Assembly (NCBI GenBank): GCA_004010275.1
Contig: RBWT01000056.1
Coordinates: 1-44,938 of the forward strand
Reading direction: 5' to 3'
Length of the DNA: 44,938 bases
Origin: Streptomyces huasconensis
GTDB taxonomy: Bacteria > Actinomycetota > Actinomycetes > Streptomycetales > Streptomycetaceae
The notes under the pieces are model-generated. The model was given only the letters and a program-made list of their open reading frames with translations. It searched no databases and was not told the origin of the DNA. Positions within the stretch are counted from its first letter, which is position 1, and every line of letters starts with the position of its first letter. This document shows positions 25,210 to 34,409 of this stretch, in pieces. The translations under genes and the position numbers were made by a program.

Positions 25210-26310
25210 TCACACCACCCGGAACTCCTCCACCTCGTCCGTGCGCAGCTCCAGGCCGAGCCCGACACCTCCCTCGGGGCGGACCACACCACCGGTCGGG
25301 TCCAGCGCCCCGTCGAAGAACATCGACTCGATCCGCACATGGTCGTGGAACCACTCGATGTGCCGCAGATTGGGCACGCACGCGGCGACCGCGGCGTGCG
25401 CGTGCGGCGCGCAGTGCGCCGAGACCTCCAGGCCGTGCGCCTGGGCGAGGGCCGCCGCGCGCAACCACTCCGTGAGGCCGCCGCAGCGCGTCGCGTCGAC
25501 CTGGAGGCAGTCCACGGAGGGGATCATGCGCGCGAAGTAGGGCAGGTCGTAGCCGTATGCGCCCGCCCGTCACGTCGCACACCAGCGCGTCCCTGACCTG
25601 TGCGAGCCCCCGCAGGTCGTCCGAGGAGACCGGCTCCTGGAACCAGCCCACGCCGTGCTCGGCGAGCACTCTGCCCACCCGTACCGCCTGCTTGCGCGTG
25701 TAGCCGCCGTTCGCGTCGACGTACAACTCGGCCTGGGGGCCGATGACTTCGCGTGCGGTACGGACCCGCGACACGTCACGGGCCGCCGCCCGGCCCCAGC
25801 GCTCCCCGATCTTGATCTTGACGCGTGGAATGCGCTGACCGTGCACCCAGCCGTTGAGCTGCGCCGCCAGATGCGTGTCGTGGTACGTCGTGAAGCCGCC
25901 GCTGCCGTAGACGGGCACCTCGTCGCGGGCCGCCCCGAGGAGGCGTACGAGAGGGAGTTCGAGGAGGCGGGCCTTCAGATCCCACAGGGCGATGTCGACC
26001 GCCGAGATGGCGCAGCCGGCGGCGCGCCGGGGCGGCCGGTGTTGCGGACCGCCTTCGTCATCGCCTCGTGCGCGGCGGGCACGTCGTGGGCGTCGCGCCC
26101 CATGATGACCGGGGTCAGCTGCTCATCGACCAGGGCGGCGACGGAGGCGGGCGCGTAGGTCCAGCCGGTGCCCGTCGCGCCGCCCGCGGTGATCTCGGCG
26201 ATGACGACCGTCGTCGTGTCCCAGGCGAAGGTGCCGTCCGCCTCGGGGGCGTCCGCGGGCACCGTGTACGCGGAGACGGCGGGTCGTTCGATGGAGACTG
26301 CGTCCTTCAT
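25210..26310 (-). pseudogene. Mandelate racemase/muconate lactonizing-type enolase superfamily enzyme (frameshifted)
   Basis: A second enolase-superfamily enzyme, about 366 codons, different from the one at 1204-2370. Catalytic pieces are PRVKIKIGERWG (KxK), LYVDANGGYTRKQ, WFQEPVSSDDL, LQVDATRCGG and SAHCAPHAHAA followed by IEWFHDHVRIE. The KxK motif and the closing HAH/FHDH pattern suit the mandelate racemase subgroup. The start is ATG at 26310 after AGGAAG. Shifts lie near 26030 (between RNTGRPG and the barrel start) and 25565 (GGRIR to GYDLPYFARM). The physiological substrate is probably a sugar acid, given the transketolase next to it, but this is speculative. Confidence 0.8.
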
Positions 26311-26322
26311 CTGGACTTCCTC

Positions 26323-26350
26323 GGTTCACGGTTCGCGGTTCACGGTTCGC
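26323..26350. repeat. 14-bp tandem repeat upstream of the second enolase-superfamily gene
   Basis: GGTTCACGGTTCGC is repeated exactly at 26323-26336 and 26337-26350. Each unit is itself two alternating 7-mers (GGTTCAC/GGTTCGC), and degenerate GGTCCAC/CGTTCAC copies run on to about 26380. It lies directly upstream of the minus-strand start codon. Confidence 0.6.
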
Positions 26351-26771
26351 GGTGCAGGGTCCACGGTCATCGTTCACGGCGGGCAGGGCGCGGCTGCCGA
26401 GGGCACGGGAAGGTGCCTCCGGTGCGCGGTGCGACGGGGAGTAGCTGGTCGGATACAGCTCCGGGTAACCCCGAGGGGTGGTGACAAACGGCGTCCGGAG
26501 GGTGTCGGGCCCCGGATTTCGGCCCCCGCGCATGGGCCCGTACGCCCGTCGCCCCGTGCCCCGGGTGCCCCCGCGCCCCGGAGTTTGGTGCCCGCCGGGC
26601 CGGGCACGCGGGAGGTTCCGGCCTTGGCCACCCCGTCGGCGGAGCCGTCACCCGGCCCGAGGCCACCACCTGGGCGGCACGCCGGGCGAGCGTGTGAGCG
26701 CCCCCGCAGACTGGCTCCTGGACGCCGTACCTCCGCGCCCAGGAGGCCGCCGCACACCAAGGAGACCCCCC
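26351..26771. other. Intergenic region with no convincing gene
   Basis: This 421-bp gap between the divergent enolase-superfamily and transketolase genes shows no believable coding frame on either strand. It must hold both promoters. The only feature I can point to is the AAGGAG ribosome binding site just before the transketolase ATG. No known riboswitch motif was recognised. Confidence 0.5.
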
Positions 26772-28708
26772 ATGACCAGCAGCGCACCGGACAACAGCGC
26801 ACAGGACAGCAGCGCACCGGACAACAGCGCACAGGACAGCAGCGCACCGAACAACAGCGCACGGGACAGCCACGAACTCGCCGCCCTCGGCCAGCAGCTG
26901 CGCGTCGACTCGGTCCGCGCGGCGGCGGCCGTCGGCTCCGGGCACCCCACCTCCTCGATGTCCGCAGCCGACCTGATGGCGGTGCTGCTCGGCGGTCACC
27001 TCCGCTACGACTTCGACCGCCCCGACCACCCGGGCAACGACCGCTTCATCCTCTCCAAGGGCCACGCCTCACCGCTGCTCTACGCGGCGTACAAGGCGGC
27101 CGGCGCCCTCACCGACGACGAACTGCTGACCTTCCGCAAGGAGGGCAGCCGCCTCCAGGGGCACCCCACGCCCCGCGCCCTGCCCTGGGTCGAGGTCGCC
27201 ACGGGTTCGCTCGGGCAGGGCCTGCCCGTCGCCGTCGGCATGGCCCTCTCCGGCAAGCGGCTCGAACAGATCCCCTACCGCGTCTGGGTGATGTGCGGCG
27301 ACAGCGAGCTGGCCGAGGGCTCCATCTGGGAGGCGGCCGAACACGCCGGGTACGAGCGCCTCGACAACCTGACCGCCGTCGTCGACGTCAACCGCCTCGG
27401 CCAGCGCGGCCCGACCCGCCACGGGTGGAACCTCAAGGCCTACGCGGACCGCTTCAAGGCCTTCGACTGGCACGTCATCGAGATCGACGGCCACGACGTC
27501 GACGCCATCGACCACGCCTACCAGGAGGCGGCCTCCACCGCCGGGCAGCCGACCGTGATCCTCGCCCGCACCCGCAAGGGCAAGGGTGTGGCCGCCGTCG
27601 AGGACCAGGAGGGCAAGCACGGCAAACCGCTGCCGGACGCAGACGAGGCCATCGAGGAGCTGGGCGGCGTACGCGACGTGCGCGTGCAGGTGCGCAAGCC
27701 GGCCGCCGCGCGGATCATGCACACGATCCGCAGCGGCCACCTCGAACTGCCCCGTCACGACGTGGGCGAGGACATCGCCACCCGCGACGCCTACGGTCAG
27801 GCCCTCACCGCGCTGGGCAGCGCGCGCGGCGACGTGGTGGCCGTCGACGGCGAGGTCGGCGACTCGACGCGCACGGAATACTTCGCCGAGGAACACCCCG
27901 AGCGGTACTTCGAGTGCTACATCGCCGAACAGCAGCTCGTCGCCACCGCGGTCGGCCTCGCGGCGCGCGGCTGGGTGCCGTACGCGACGACGTTCGCGGC
28001 CTTCCTCACCCGCGCCTACGACTTCGTGCGGATGGCGGCGATCAGCGGCTCGGGCATCAACCTCGTCGGCTCGCACGCGGGCGTCGCCATCGGTGAGGAC
28101 GGCCCCTCCCAGATGGGCCTGGAGGACCTGGCGCTCTTCCGCGCGGTGCACGGCTCCACGGTCCTGTACCCCTGCGACGCCCATCAGACCGGGCGGCTCA
28201 TCGCCCAGATGGCCGAACTCGACGGCGTGCGCTACCTGCGTACGACGCGCGGTGCCACGCCCGTCATCTACGGCCCGGGGGAGGAGTTCCCCATCGGCGG
28301 CTCCAAGGTGCTGCGCTCCAGTGACGCGGACCGGCTGACGCTCGTCGCCGCCGGGGTGACCCTCCACGAGGCGCTGTCCGCCGCCGAACTGCTCGAGGGC
28401 GAGGGCATTCCGGTGCGCGTCATCGACCTGTACTCGGTCAAGCCCGTCGACCGCCGCACCCTGCGCGAGGCGGCCGAACAGACCGGCTGCCTGGTGACCG
28501 TCGAGGACCACCGCGAGGAGGGCGGCCTCGGCGACGCGGTCCTCGACGCGTTCACCGACGGCGCCCCCCGTGCCGCGCCTGGTGCGGCTCGCGGTACGGA
28601 CGATGCCGGGCTCGGCGTCGCCCGAGGAGCAGTTGCGCGCGGCGGGCATCGACGCCCAGTCGATCGCGGCGCGGCCCGCTCCTGGTCGAGGAGGCGGTGG
28701 TGCGCTGA
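26772..28708 (+). pseudogene. Transketolase with N-terminal repeat extension (frameshifted at the 3' end)
   Basis: A single-chain, about 640-residue thiamine-diphosphate transketolase of the pentose phosphate pathway. Motifs are HPTSSMSAADLMAVL, FILSKGHASPLLYAAY, the ThDP motif MCGDSELAEGSIWEAAEHA ending VVDVNR, the ThDP glutamate region ECYIAEQQLVATAVG and the H-A-G-V segment GSHAGVAIGEDGPSQMG. The first 33 residues are low-complexity, encoded by a 30-bp tandem repeat. Two shifts lie near the C-terminus: DAFTDG should run into VPRLVRLAVRTMPGS, and the end should read LLVEEAVVR with the TGA at 28706-28708. The start ATG at 26772 has AAGGAG. The enzyme differs from the long classical TktA in length and motif details. 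Confidence 0.87.
26781..26870 (+). repeat. Three 30-bp tandem repeats in the transketolase N-terminus
   Basis: Units at 26781-26810 and 26811-26840 are identical and encode SAPDNSAQDS. The third (26841-26870) differs at two positions and encodes SAPNNSARDS. The unit length is a multiple of three, so copy-number change would keep the frame. Confidence 0.9.
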
Positions 28709-28721
28709 CCCGGCGGCGTGG

Positions 28722-29286
28722 TCAGCGGGGCCGCCGCGCCGCCCTGAACCACGCGTTCGCCGAGGGGCGGAACATCAGGGCCACCGCCGCGAGTACGGCC
28801 GCCACGTGCAGGGCCCGGCTCGCGCCGAACAGTACGTCCACGGCCCCCAGGTCGCGGAAGGCGGCGCCGAGCGGATGCCCGTCCGCGAGCCACCGGACGG
28901 GCTCGATGAGCAGGGAAAGCGTGCCGAGGCCGCCGAGTACGCCCGCCAGGGCCAGGCGCGCGCCGTTCCCGCCGCGCCGCATCCGCACCGCGACCAGCAC
29001 CACCGCCGAGTAGACGGCCACACGCAGCGCGAGGCCGCCCGAGAGGTCACCGAGGGACGCGTCGTCGTCGGCCGCCGCCCCGATGAGCGCGAGCACCGTC
29101 TCGAAGACACCGGCGGCGACCGCGGCGAGCCAGAGCGCGAAGGCCGCCCTGACGGACGCGGGGGCCGGCGGCTCGTCGGTCCCCGGGAGCGTCGGGGGCA
29201 GCGTCCGCGGCTCCTGGGCGCGCGGGCGGGGCGGGAGGGCGCGGCGGGTCGGCGTGGAGGGGGCGCGACTTGGAGATGTGTGTCAT
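28722..29286 (-). pseudogene. Hypothetical four-helix membrane protein (frameshifted)
   Basis: A small integral membrane protein of about 188 codons with a proline-rich cytoplasmic N-terminus (MTHISKSRPLHADPPRPPAP). Four hydrophobic segments follow: AAFALWLAAVAAGVFETVLA, LRVAVYSAVVLVAVRM, LALAGVLGGLGTLSLLIEPV and LHVAAVLAAVALMFRP. The frame changes near 29220, where PAPPA should continue QEPRTLPPTLPGTDEPPAPA. I do not recognise the family. It is convergent with the transketolase gene and divergent from the gas vesicle operon, so it shares the 263-bp upstream gap with gvpO. Confidence 0.65.
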
Positions 29287-29506
29287 GGCAGGCCTCACTG
29301 CGAGGTCGCTGAGGGGTGCGGCGGTTGCCGGACCGGGACGCGACGACTGTGCTGGGTACACGGAAACGGAAGCGGGAACGGGAACGGACGACTGGCTCTT
29401 CGCTTGCCGTCGATCCTTCCGGACCCGCGGGCGCGGGGCACGCCCGCCATCCCCCGGCTTCCGGGTGGTGCCAGCCACCCTCCCGACGGCCCTGAATACC
29501 CAACGG

Positions 29507-29530
29507 GTTTGGCCAAGGGTCGTCGGGACA
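29507..29530 (+). promoter_or_regulatory. Possible SigB-like promoter of the gas vesicle operon
   Basis: GTTT-N14-GGGACA lies 20 bp upstream of the gvpO start. The -35 matches the SigB-group consensus perfectly, while the -10 differs from GGGTAC at two positions. It is a weak call, kept because the downstream genes include several better SigB-type sites. Confidence 0.3.
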
Positions 29531-29549
29531 CACGTATCGGGAGGTGGAC

Positions 29550-29891
29550 ATGGCCAATACGTCACGTAAGACAACAGACAACGAGAACGACCAGAAAGAC
29601 CAGCAAGAGAAGGAAGAGCAGGACGAACTGCCGGGCCCCATGGCGGTTCTGCGGGCCGCCCAGACGCAGCTCGCCGAACTCACCGGCATGACAGCCGAAT
29701 CGGTGTCGTCCTTCGAACGCACCGAAGAAGGCTGGCTGTTGGAGATCGAGGTCCTCGAGCTCGCCCGTGTCCCCGACACGATGAGTCTGCTCGCGAGTTA
29801 CGAGGTGCGGCTCGACCCGCACGGTGAACTCACCGGCTACCGCCGCGTCCGCCGCTACGAGCGCGGACGTTCGGACCCGCACAACAGGTGA
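29550..29891 (+). CDS. gvpO: Gas vesicle protein GvpO
   Basis: The first gene of the operon, 113 residues. A charged, disordered N-terminus (about residues 1-28, rich in E, D, Q and K) precedes the conserved GvpO domain. Conserved segments are PGPMAVLRAAQTQLAELTG, GWLLEIEVLELARVPDT and LASYEVRLDPHGELTGYRR with a closing RYERGR. GvpO is an accessory protein of gas vesicle clusters in halophiles and Streptomyces, with an unclear role. The ATG at 29550 has GGGAGG 6 nt upstream. The last codons and the stop lie within a 16-bp tandem repeat that continues towards gvpA. Confidence 0.93.
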   Translation: MANTSRKTTDNENDQKDQQEKEEQDELPGPMAVLRAAQTQLAELTGMTAESVSSFERTEEGWLLEIEVLELARVPDTMSLLASYEVRLDPHGELTGYRRVRRYERGRSDPHNR

Positions 29892-29937
29892 CCCGCACAA
29901 CAAGTGACCCGCACAACAAGTGACCCGCAGAACAAGT
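29874..29937. repeat. Four 16-bp tandem repeats spanning the gvpO stop and gvpO-gvpA spacer
   Basis: Units of consensus GACCCGCACAACAAGT run head to tail at 29874, 29890, 29906 and 29922. The first has GG for AG and the last has G for C. Each unit junction carries TGA, so gvpO stops at the first junction. Confidence 0.9.
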
Positions 29938-29996
29938 AGGGAAAGCAAGCCAGACCAGCCCGAGCAAGCCCAGACAAGCAAGGAGGCACAGTCGGC

Positions 29997-30428
29997 ATGA
30001 CCGTAGTCCCGGCACAACAGTCCGGCGGCGGAGGCGGCTCCAGTGGCCTGTACGACGTCGTGGAGCTCATCCTCGACCGAGGACTCGTCATCGACGCCTT
30101 CGTACGCGTCTCACTCGTCGGCATCGAGATCCTGAAGGTCGACGTCCGTGTCGTCGTCGCGAGCGTCGACACCTACCTGCGCTTCGCCGAGGCGTGCAAC
30201 CGCCTCGACCTGGAATCCGGGCCGAAGAAGGACCCCGGCCTGCCCGACCTGGTCGGCGAGATCACGGAGTCCGGCGCCAAGGGCAAGTCCAAGGGGGCGC
30301 TCTCCGGGGCGGCCGAGACCATATCGGACGCCTTCAAACAGTCCCGTGAGGACGGCCAGCGCCAGACCGAGGAGCGCCCGCGTGCCCGGCGTTCCACGAC
30401 CTCTCGCCGGAAGGAGGAGAAGGAGTGA
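29997..30428 (+). CDS. gvpA: Gas vesicle structural protein GvpA
   Basis: The major shell protein, 143 residues. The conserved amphipathic core is plain: GLYDVVELILDRGLVIDAFV, RVSLVGIEILKVDVRVVVAS and VDTYLRFAEACNRLDL. These residues form the ribs of the gas vesicle wall. The protein has a glycine-rich N-terminus and an unusually long hydrophilic C-terminal tail (about 60 residues, ending in RKEEKE), as in Streptomyces homologues and unlike the roughly 70-residue cyanobacterial GvpA. A strong AAGGAGG precedes the ATG. Its stop overlaps the gvpF GTG (GTGA). Confidence 0.95.
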   Translation: MTVVPAQQSGGGGGSSGLYDVVELILDRGLVIDAFVRVSLVGIEILKVDVRVVVASVDTYLRFAEACNRLDLESGPKKDPGLPDLVGEITESGAKGKSKGALSGAAETISDAFKQSREDGQRQTEERPRARRSTTSRRKEEKE

Positions 30429-31164
30429 CGACCTACGTCTACGGCATCGCCGCCGGCACCCACCCGGGCCTGCCGGACGGCATGGAAGGCATCGGGAAGC
30501 CGGCGTGCACCGTGCGCATCCTGAAGCAGGGTGACCTCGCCGCCATCGTCAGCGACGCCCCCGAGGACCTCAAGCCGAAGCGGCGCGACCTGCTCGCGCA
30601 CCAGAACGTGCTGTCGGAGGCGGGCGCCGCGGGCTCCGTGCTCCCCATGCGCTTCGGCAGCTCGCACCGGATGACGAGACCGTCATCAGCGTGCTCGGGG
30701 AGCGGGCCGACCACTACACGGAGCGGCTGAGCGCACTCGACGGCAGGGTCGAGTACAACGTGAAGGCCTCGCACAACGAACAGGCCGTGCTGCACCAGGT
30801 CCTCGCGGAGAACCCGGAGCTGCGCGCCATGGTGGAGGCCAACCAGCGCCAGGGCGGCGGCAGCCACGAGCAGAAGCTGAAGCTCGGCGAGGCGGTCACC
30901 TCGGCGGTGCGTGCCCGGGAGACGAGCGACGCCGTCGAGGTGCGGCGCGCGCTGGAACCGGCGGCCGAAGCGGTCGCCGAGGGCCCCGAGGGCACCGGCT
31001 GGCTCGCCAACGTCTCGTTCCTGGTGAGCCGCAAGGCGGCCGACGGCTTCGTCGCCGCGGTCGAGGAACTCAAGTCCACGCAGCCGCACTTGGACCTCAA
31101 GGTGCACGGACCGCTGCCGCCCTACAGCTTCGTCGACCCGGGGCCCGCCAACCCCCCGGCGTGA
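30425..31164 (+). pseudogene. gvpF: Gas vesicle protein GvpF (frameshifted)
   Basis: A GvpF/GvpL-family assembly protein of about 246 codons. The opening TTYVYGIAAGTHPGLPDGM is typical, as are LAAIVSDAPEDLKPKRRDLL, the helix AHQNVLSEA, SVLPMRFGS and the C-terminal WLANVSFLVSRKAADGF with PLPPYSFVD. GvpF is thought to help GvpA polymerise. The frame shifts at about 30660 (RFGS to APDDETVISVLGERADHYTE), as if one base were missing. The GTG start overlaps the gvpA stop. The paralogue gvpL lies later in the operon. Confidence 0.92.
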
Positions 31165-31177
31165 CGGGAGTGACGGC

Positions 31178-31420
31178 ATGGGACTGCTCGGAGAACTGCT
31201 CATGCTGCCCCTGGCCCCGGCCCGCGGCTCCCTCTGGGTGCTGAGGCAGGTGGTCGACGAGGCGGAGCGGCAGTACTACGACCCCTCGGCCATCCGTCGT
31301 GAACTCGCCCGGCTCGAGGAGCGCCGCGTCGGCGAGATCGACGAGGACGAGTTCGAGCGGGCCGAGGACGACCTCCTCGACCGGCTGCAACACAGCACAG
31401 GACAGGACTTCAGACAATGA
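31178..31420 (+). CDS. gvpG: Gas vesicle protein GvpG
   Basis: An 80-residue protein of the GvpG family: MGLLGELLMLPLAPARGSLW, then VVDEAERQYYDPSAIRRELA and LEERRVGEIDEDEFERAEDD, an amphipathic charged helix likely to be coiled-coil. GvpG is a conserved minor protein needed for vesicle formation in other organisms. It lies 13 bp after gvpF and overlaps gvpY by 4 bp (ATGA). The frame is intact. Confidence 0.93.
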   Translation: MGLLGELLMLPLAPARGSLWVLRQVVDEAERQYYDPSAIRRELARLEERRVGEIDEDEFERAEDDLLDRLQHSTGQDFRQ

Positions 31421-32043
31421 ACCGAATGGCAATGGGCCTTGCCGTGGGCGCGGGATATGTCCTCGGCCGCACGAAGAAGGCGAAGTTCGCGTTCGCCGTG
31501 GGCACGATGGTCGCCGGCAAGAAGCTGAACCTGAGCCCGAAGGCGCTGGGGTCGCTGGTGACGCAACAGCTGGAGAACAACCCGCAGTTCAAGGAGATCG
31601 GCGACCAGCTGCGGCAGGACCTGCGCGGCGTGGGCAAGGCGGCCACCGGCTCGCTCCTCAACCGGCAGCTGGAAGGTCTCGCCGACCGGCTGCACGACCG
31701 CACGCTCGACGTCCAGGACCGCATCTCCGGCGTGGTGCCGGACAAGGCCAAGGGCGCGGCCAAGGACGAGGACGAGGACGACGACCCGGACGCGAAGTCC
31801 GAGCCGTCCGGCCGGCGCGGGAGGGCCGCGGCCAAGACGGGCACGCGGACCGCCGCGAAGAAGACGGCCGCGAAGAAGACGGCGGCGAAGAAGACCGCCG
31901 CCAAGAAGGCCCCGGCGAAGAAGACGGCCCGCAAGACCGCCCAGAAGACGGCCCAGAAGCCCGCACGGAAGGCCGCCCAGAAGAAGACGTCATCGGCGGC
32001 CCGCACGGGCGGCAGGGCGAAGGGAGGCCGCGACCATGGCTGA
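31417..32043 (+). CDS. gvpY: Gas vesicle-associated protein GvpY with histone-H1-like basic tail
   Basis: A 208-residue protein of the Streptomyces gas vesicle operon. The N-terminal part has a hydrophobic start (MGLAVGAGYVLGRTKKAKFA) and a helical region to about residue 107. An acidic patch (DEDEDDDPD) follows, then a long lysine/alanine tail (about residues 138-207) built from AAKKT and related repeats, like histone H1 or HU-type tails. The biochemical role is unknown. The strong positive charge could bind nucleic acid or the acidic tail of the next protein. It overlaps gvpG by 4 bp and gvpZ by 8 bp. Confidence 0.88.
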   Translation: MNRMAMGLAVGAGYVLGRTKKAKFAFAVGTMVAGKKLNLSPKALGSLVTQQLENNPQFKEIGDQLRQDLRGVGKAATGSLLNRQLEGLADRLHDRTLDVQDRISGVVPDKAKGAAKDEDEDDDPDAKSEPSGRRGRAAAKTGTRTAAKKTAAKKTAAKKTAAKKAPAKKTARKTAQKTAQKPARKAAQKKTSSAARTGGRAKGGRDHG

Positions 32044-33247
32044 GTCACCGCTGAGCAACATCACACACAGCCCCGCCGCCGACCGCCTGAAGGAAGAGGC
32101 GCAGGCCTACCTCATGGCCCAGGTCGAGCGCATGCTCGTCGGCGTCGGCCACCGGCTCGGCGACGCCACCGTCAAGCTGAACGACATCGCGGACGGCAAG
32201 AGCCCCGGCTTCGCCAAGCTGGCCTCGCAGGCGGGCAAGAAGCTCGCCGAGGGCAAGGGCCCGGTGCGCGGCGCGCTCGAAATGGGCGGCGGCCACCTCA
32301 AGGACAAGGTCACCGACGCCGTCAAGGGCCTCGGCGGCGGCAAGCGCAAGAAGGGCGGCGCGGGCCAGAAGCCCACGGTCATCCTGGAACACGTCGACGT
32401 GGGCGTCCCGGTCCGCGAGGCGTACGACCAGTGGACCCAGTTCCAGGAGTTCTCCACCTTCGCCAAGGGCGTCAAGAGCGTCACCCTGGCGAACGACACG
32501 GAGTCCGACTGGAAGGCCAAGGTCTTCTGGTCCAGCCGCAGCTGGAAGGCGCACATCACCGAGCAGGTGCCGGACCAGCGGATCACCTGGACGTCCGAGG
32601 GCGCCAAGGGCACGACCAAGGGTGTCGTGACCTTCCACCCGCTCGGCGAGAACCTCACCCGCGTCCTGCTGGTCATCGAGTACTACCCGAAGGGGCTCTT
32701 CGAGAAGACCGGCAACATCTGGCGCGCCCAGGGCCGCAGGGCACGCCTGGACCTCAAGCACTTCGCCCGGCACATCTCGCTGCTCGGCGAGGCGAGCGAC
32801 GGCTGGCGCGGCGAGATCCGCGACGGCGAGGTCGTCCGCAGCCACGAGGACGCGGAGGCCGAGGAGGAGAACGAGGGCCGGGACGAACACGACTCCGACG
32901 CCGAGTACGAGGCAGAGGACGACCGTCCCGAGGACGAGGAGTACGAGGACGAGCCCGAGGGCGAGTACGCGGACGAGGCGGATGACGAGGCCGGCGAAGA
33001 AGCCGGTGAAGAGGCCGAGGACGCGTACGAGGACGACACCGAGGCCGACGAGGAGGCCGACGAGCCGGACGCCGACGCTGAAACCGACGCGGACGCCGAT
33101 GCCGAGTACGACGACGAGTACGAGGATGAGGACGACGCCGAGGCCGAGGGCGCCGAGGCTCCCGATGCCGAGGCCGACGACGACAGCGGCGAGGAGACGA
33201 CCCGCGAGTACGCCGATGCGGCCAGTTCCGGACGGGGGCGTCGATGA
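32036..33247 (+). CDS. gvpZ: Gas vesicle-associated SRPBCC-domain protein GvpZ with long acidic tail
   Basis: A 403-residue protein. Residues about 1-110 are a helical, lysine-rich region. Residues about 112-255 form a START/SRPBCC (polyketide cyclase-like) domain starting PTVILEHVDVGVPVREAYDQ and including FWSSRSWKAHITEQVPDQRI and LRVLLVIEYYPKG-like strands. From about residue 275 the tail is almost pure Glu/Asp with interspersed Ala, Tyr and Gly. The SRPBCC pocket suggests binding of a hydrophobic ligand or surface; the true role in gas vesicles is not established. It overlaps gvpY and gvpJ. Confidence 0.88.
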   Translation: MAESPLSNITHSPAADRLKEEAQAYLMAQVERMLVGVGHRLGDATVKLNDIADGKSPGFAKLASQAGKKLAEGKGPVRGALEMGGGHLKDKVTDAVKGLGGGKRKKGGAGQKPTVILEHVDVGVPVREAYDQWTQFQEFSTFAKGVKSVTLANDTESDWKAKVFWSSRSWKAHITEQVPDQRITWTSEGAKGTTKGVVTFHPLGENLTRVLLVIEYYPKGLFEKTGNIWRAQGRRARLDLKHFARHISLLGEASDGWRGEIRDGEVVRSHEDAEAEEENEGRDEHDSDAEYEAEDDRPEDEEYEDEPEGEYADEADDEAGEEAGEEAEDAYEDDTEADEEADEPDADAETDADADAEYDDEYEDEDDAEAEGAEAPDAEADDDSGEETTREYADAASSGRGRR

Positions 33248-33603
33248 GTTCGCCCGCAGGCGGGCTCCCCGGCCCCTACGGCGGCGGTGGCAGCGGGGCC
33301 AACCTCGCCGACATCCTCGAACGCGTCCTGGACAAGGGCGTCGTCATCGCCGGTGACATCAAGATCAACCTGCTCGACATAGAACTGCTCACCATCAAGC
33401 TGCGCCTCATCGTCGCCTCCGTCGACAAGGCCAAGGAGATGGGCATCGACTGGTGGGAGCAGGACCCGGCGCTCTCCTCCGGGGCGCGCCACAAGGAGCT
33501 CTCCCAGGAGAACGCCGAGCTGAGGCGGCGGCTGGAGGAACTGGAGTCGCAGGCGGCCCTGGACCCCGCCGCCGAGAAGGAGACACGTGAGCCTCGCAAG
33601 TGA
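33244..33603 (+). CDS. gvpJ: Gas vesicle minor protein GvpJ
   Basis: A GvpA-like minor shell protein, 119 residues. The core reads NLADILERVLDKGVVIAGDI, then KINLLDIELLTIKLRLIVAS and VDKAKEMGIDWWEQDP; the DWW ending is typical of GvpJ rather than GvpA. A C-terminal helical region (ENAELRRRLEELESQ) looks coiled-coil. It probably acts in nucleation or tip formation of the vesicle. It overlaps gvpZ by 4 bp and gvpL by 17 bp. Confidence 0.93.
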   Translation: MSSPAGGLPGPYGGGGSGANLADILERVLDKGVVIAGDIKINLLDIELLTIKLRLIVASVDKAKEMGIDWWEQDPALSSGARHKELSQENAELRRRLEELESQAALDPAAEKETREPRK

Positions 33604-34409
33604 GGAACTGCGCTACGTCTACGCGGTCTGCCGCCCGCTGGACGCGCGCTCGCCGCCGAGCTCACCGGGATCGGCGGCGAGCCGCCCCGGCAGCTCGCCC
33701 ACGAGGGCCTCGTCGCCGTCGTGGGCCCGGTGCCGGAGCGGGACTTCGCGGAGGAGCCGCTGCGCAGGCACCTGGAAGACCTGGACTGGCTCTCCGACAC
33801 GGCCCGCGCCCACCAGCGGGTGATCGCCGCGCTCACCAGCGTCACCTGCCCGCTGCCGCTGCGGCTCGGAACCGTGTTCCGGGACGACAGCGGCGTACGC
33901 ACCATGCTCCAGGAGGGTGCGGACCGTTTCGGGCGGGTGCTGGAGCGCATCGACGGGTGCGTGGAGTGGGGCGTCAAGGTCCATCTGGAGAGCGAGGAGC
34001 CGGCGCGGGAGCGGTCCACCGGGGCGGTGGCGCAGGACAAGCCGCTCTCGGGACGCGACTACCTGCGTCAGCGGCGCAGTCGGCGGACGGCGCAGGAGGA
34101 GGGCCGGCAGCGGGCCGAGGCCTTCGCCCAGAGCCTGCACGAGAGGCTGTCCGAGCGCGCTGACGACTCCCGGCTGCACGCCCCGCAGGACTCGGCCCTC
34201 TCCAAGGCGCCGGGGGTGAACATCTTGAACGCCGCCTATCTGGTGCCCCGTGTGCACTCCGAGGAGTTCGTCGAACTCGTGGACCACACGAAGGACGAGG
34301 AGCACGATTCGGCGGGCCTGCGGGTCGAGCTGACGGGCCCCTGGGCGGCCTACTCCTTCACCGCCGACGACCCCGAGCCGGCGCCCGGGGAACGGAGCGT
34401 TCGCGATGA
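33587..34409 (+). pseudogene. gvpL: Gas vesicle protein GvpL (frameshifted)
   Basis: A GvpF/L-family protein of about 274 codons, starting at the GTG of 33587 inside gvpJ (LRYVYAVCRPLDA). After about 33650 the reading moves to the frame with GPVPERDFAEEPLRRHLEDL, AHQRVIAALTSVTCPLPLRL and the family ending NILNAAYLVP and PWAAYSFTADD. The expected stop is the TGA overlapping the gvpS ATG at 34406. In the raw sequence a second shift near 34385 (a G/C run) makes the frame miss that stop and read on into gvpK. Both shifts are probably errors. Confidence 0.9.

Noticed and set aside
29874..29937. CRISPR array.
   Set aside because: The 16-bp units are directly adjacent with no spacers and there are no cas genes.
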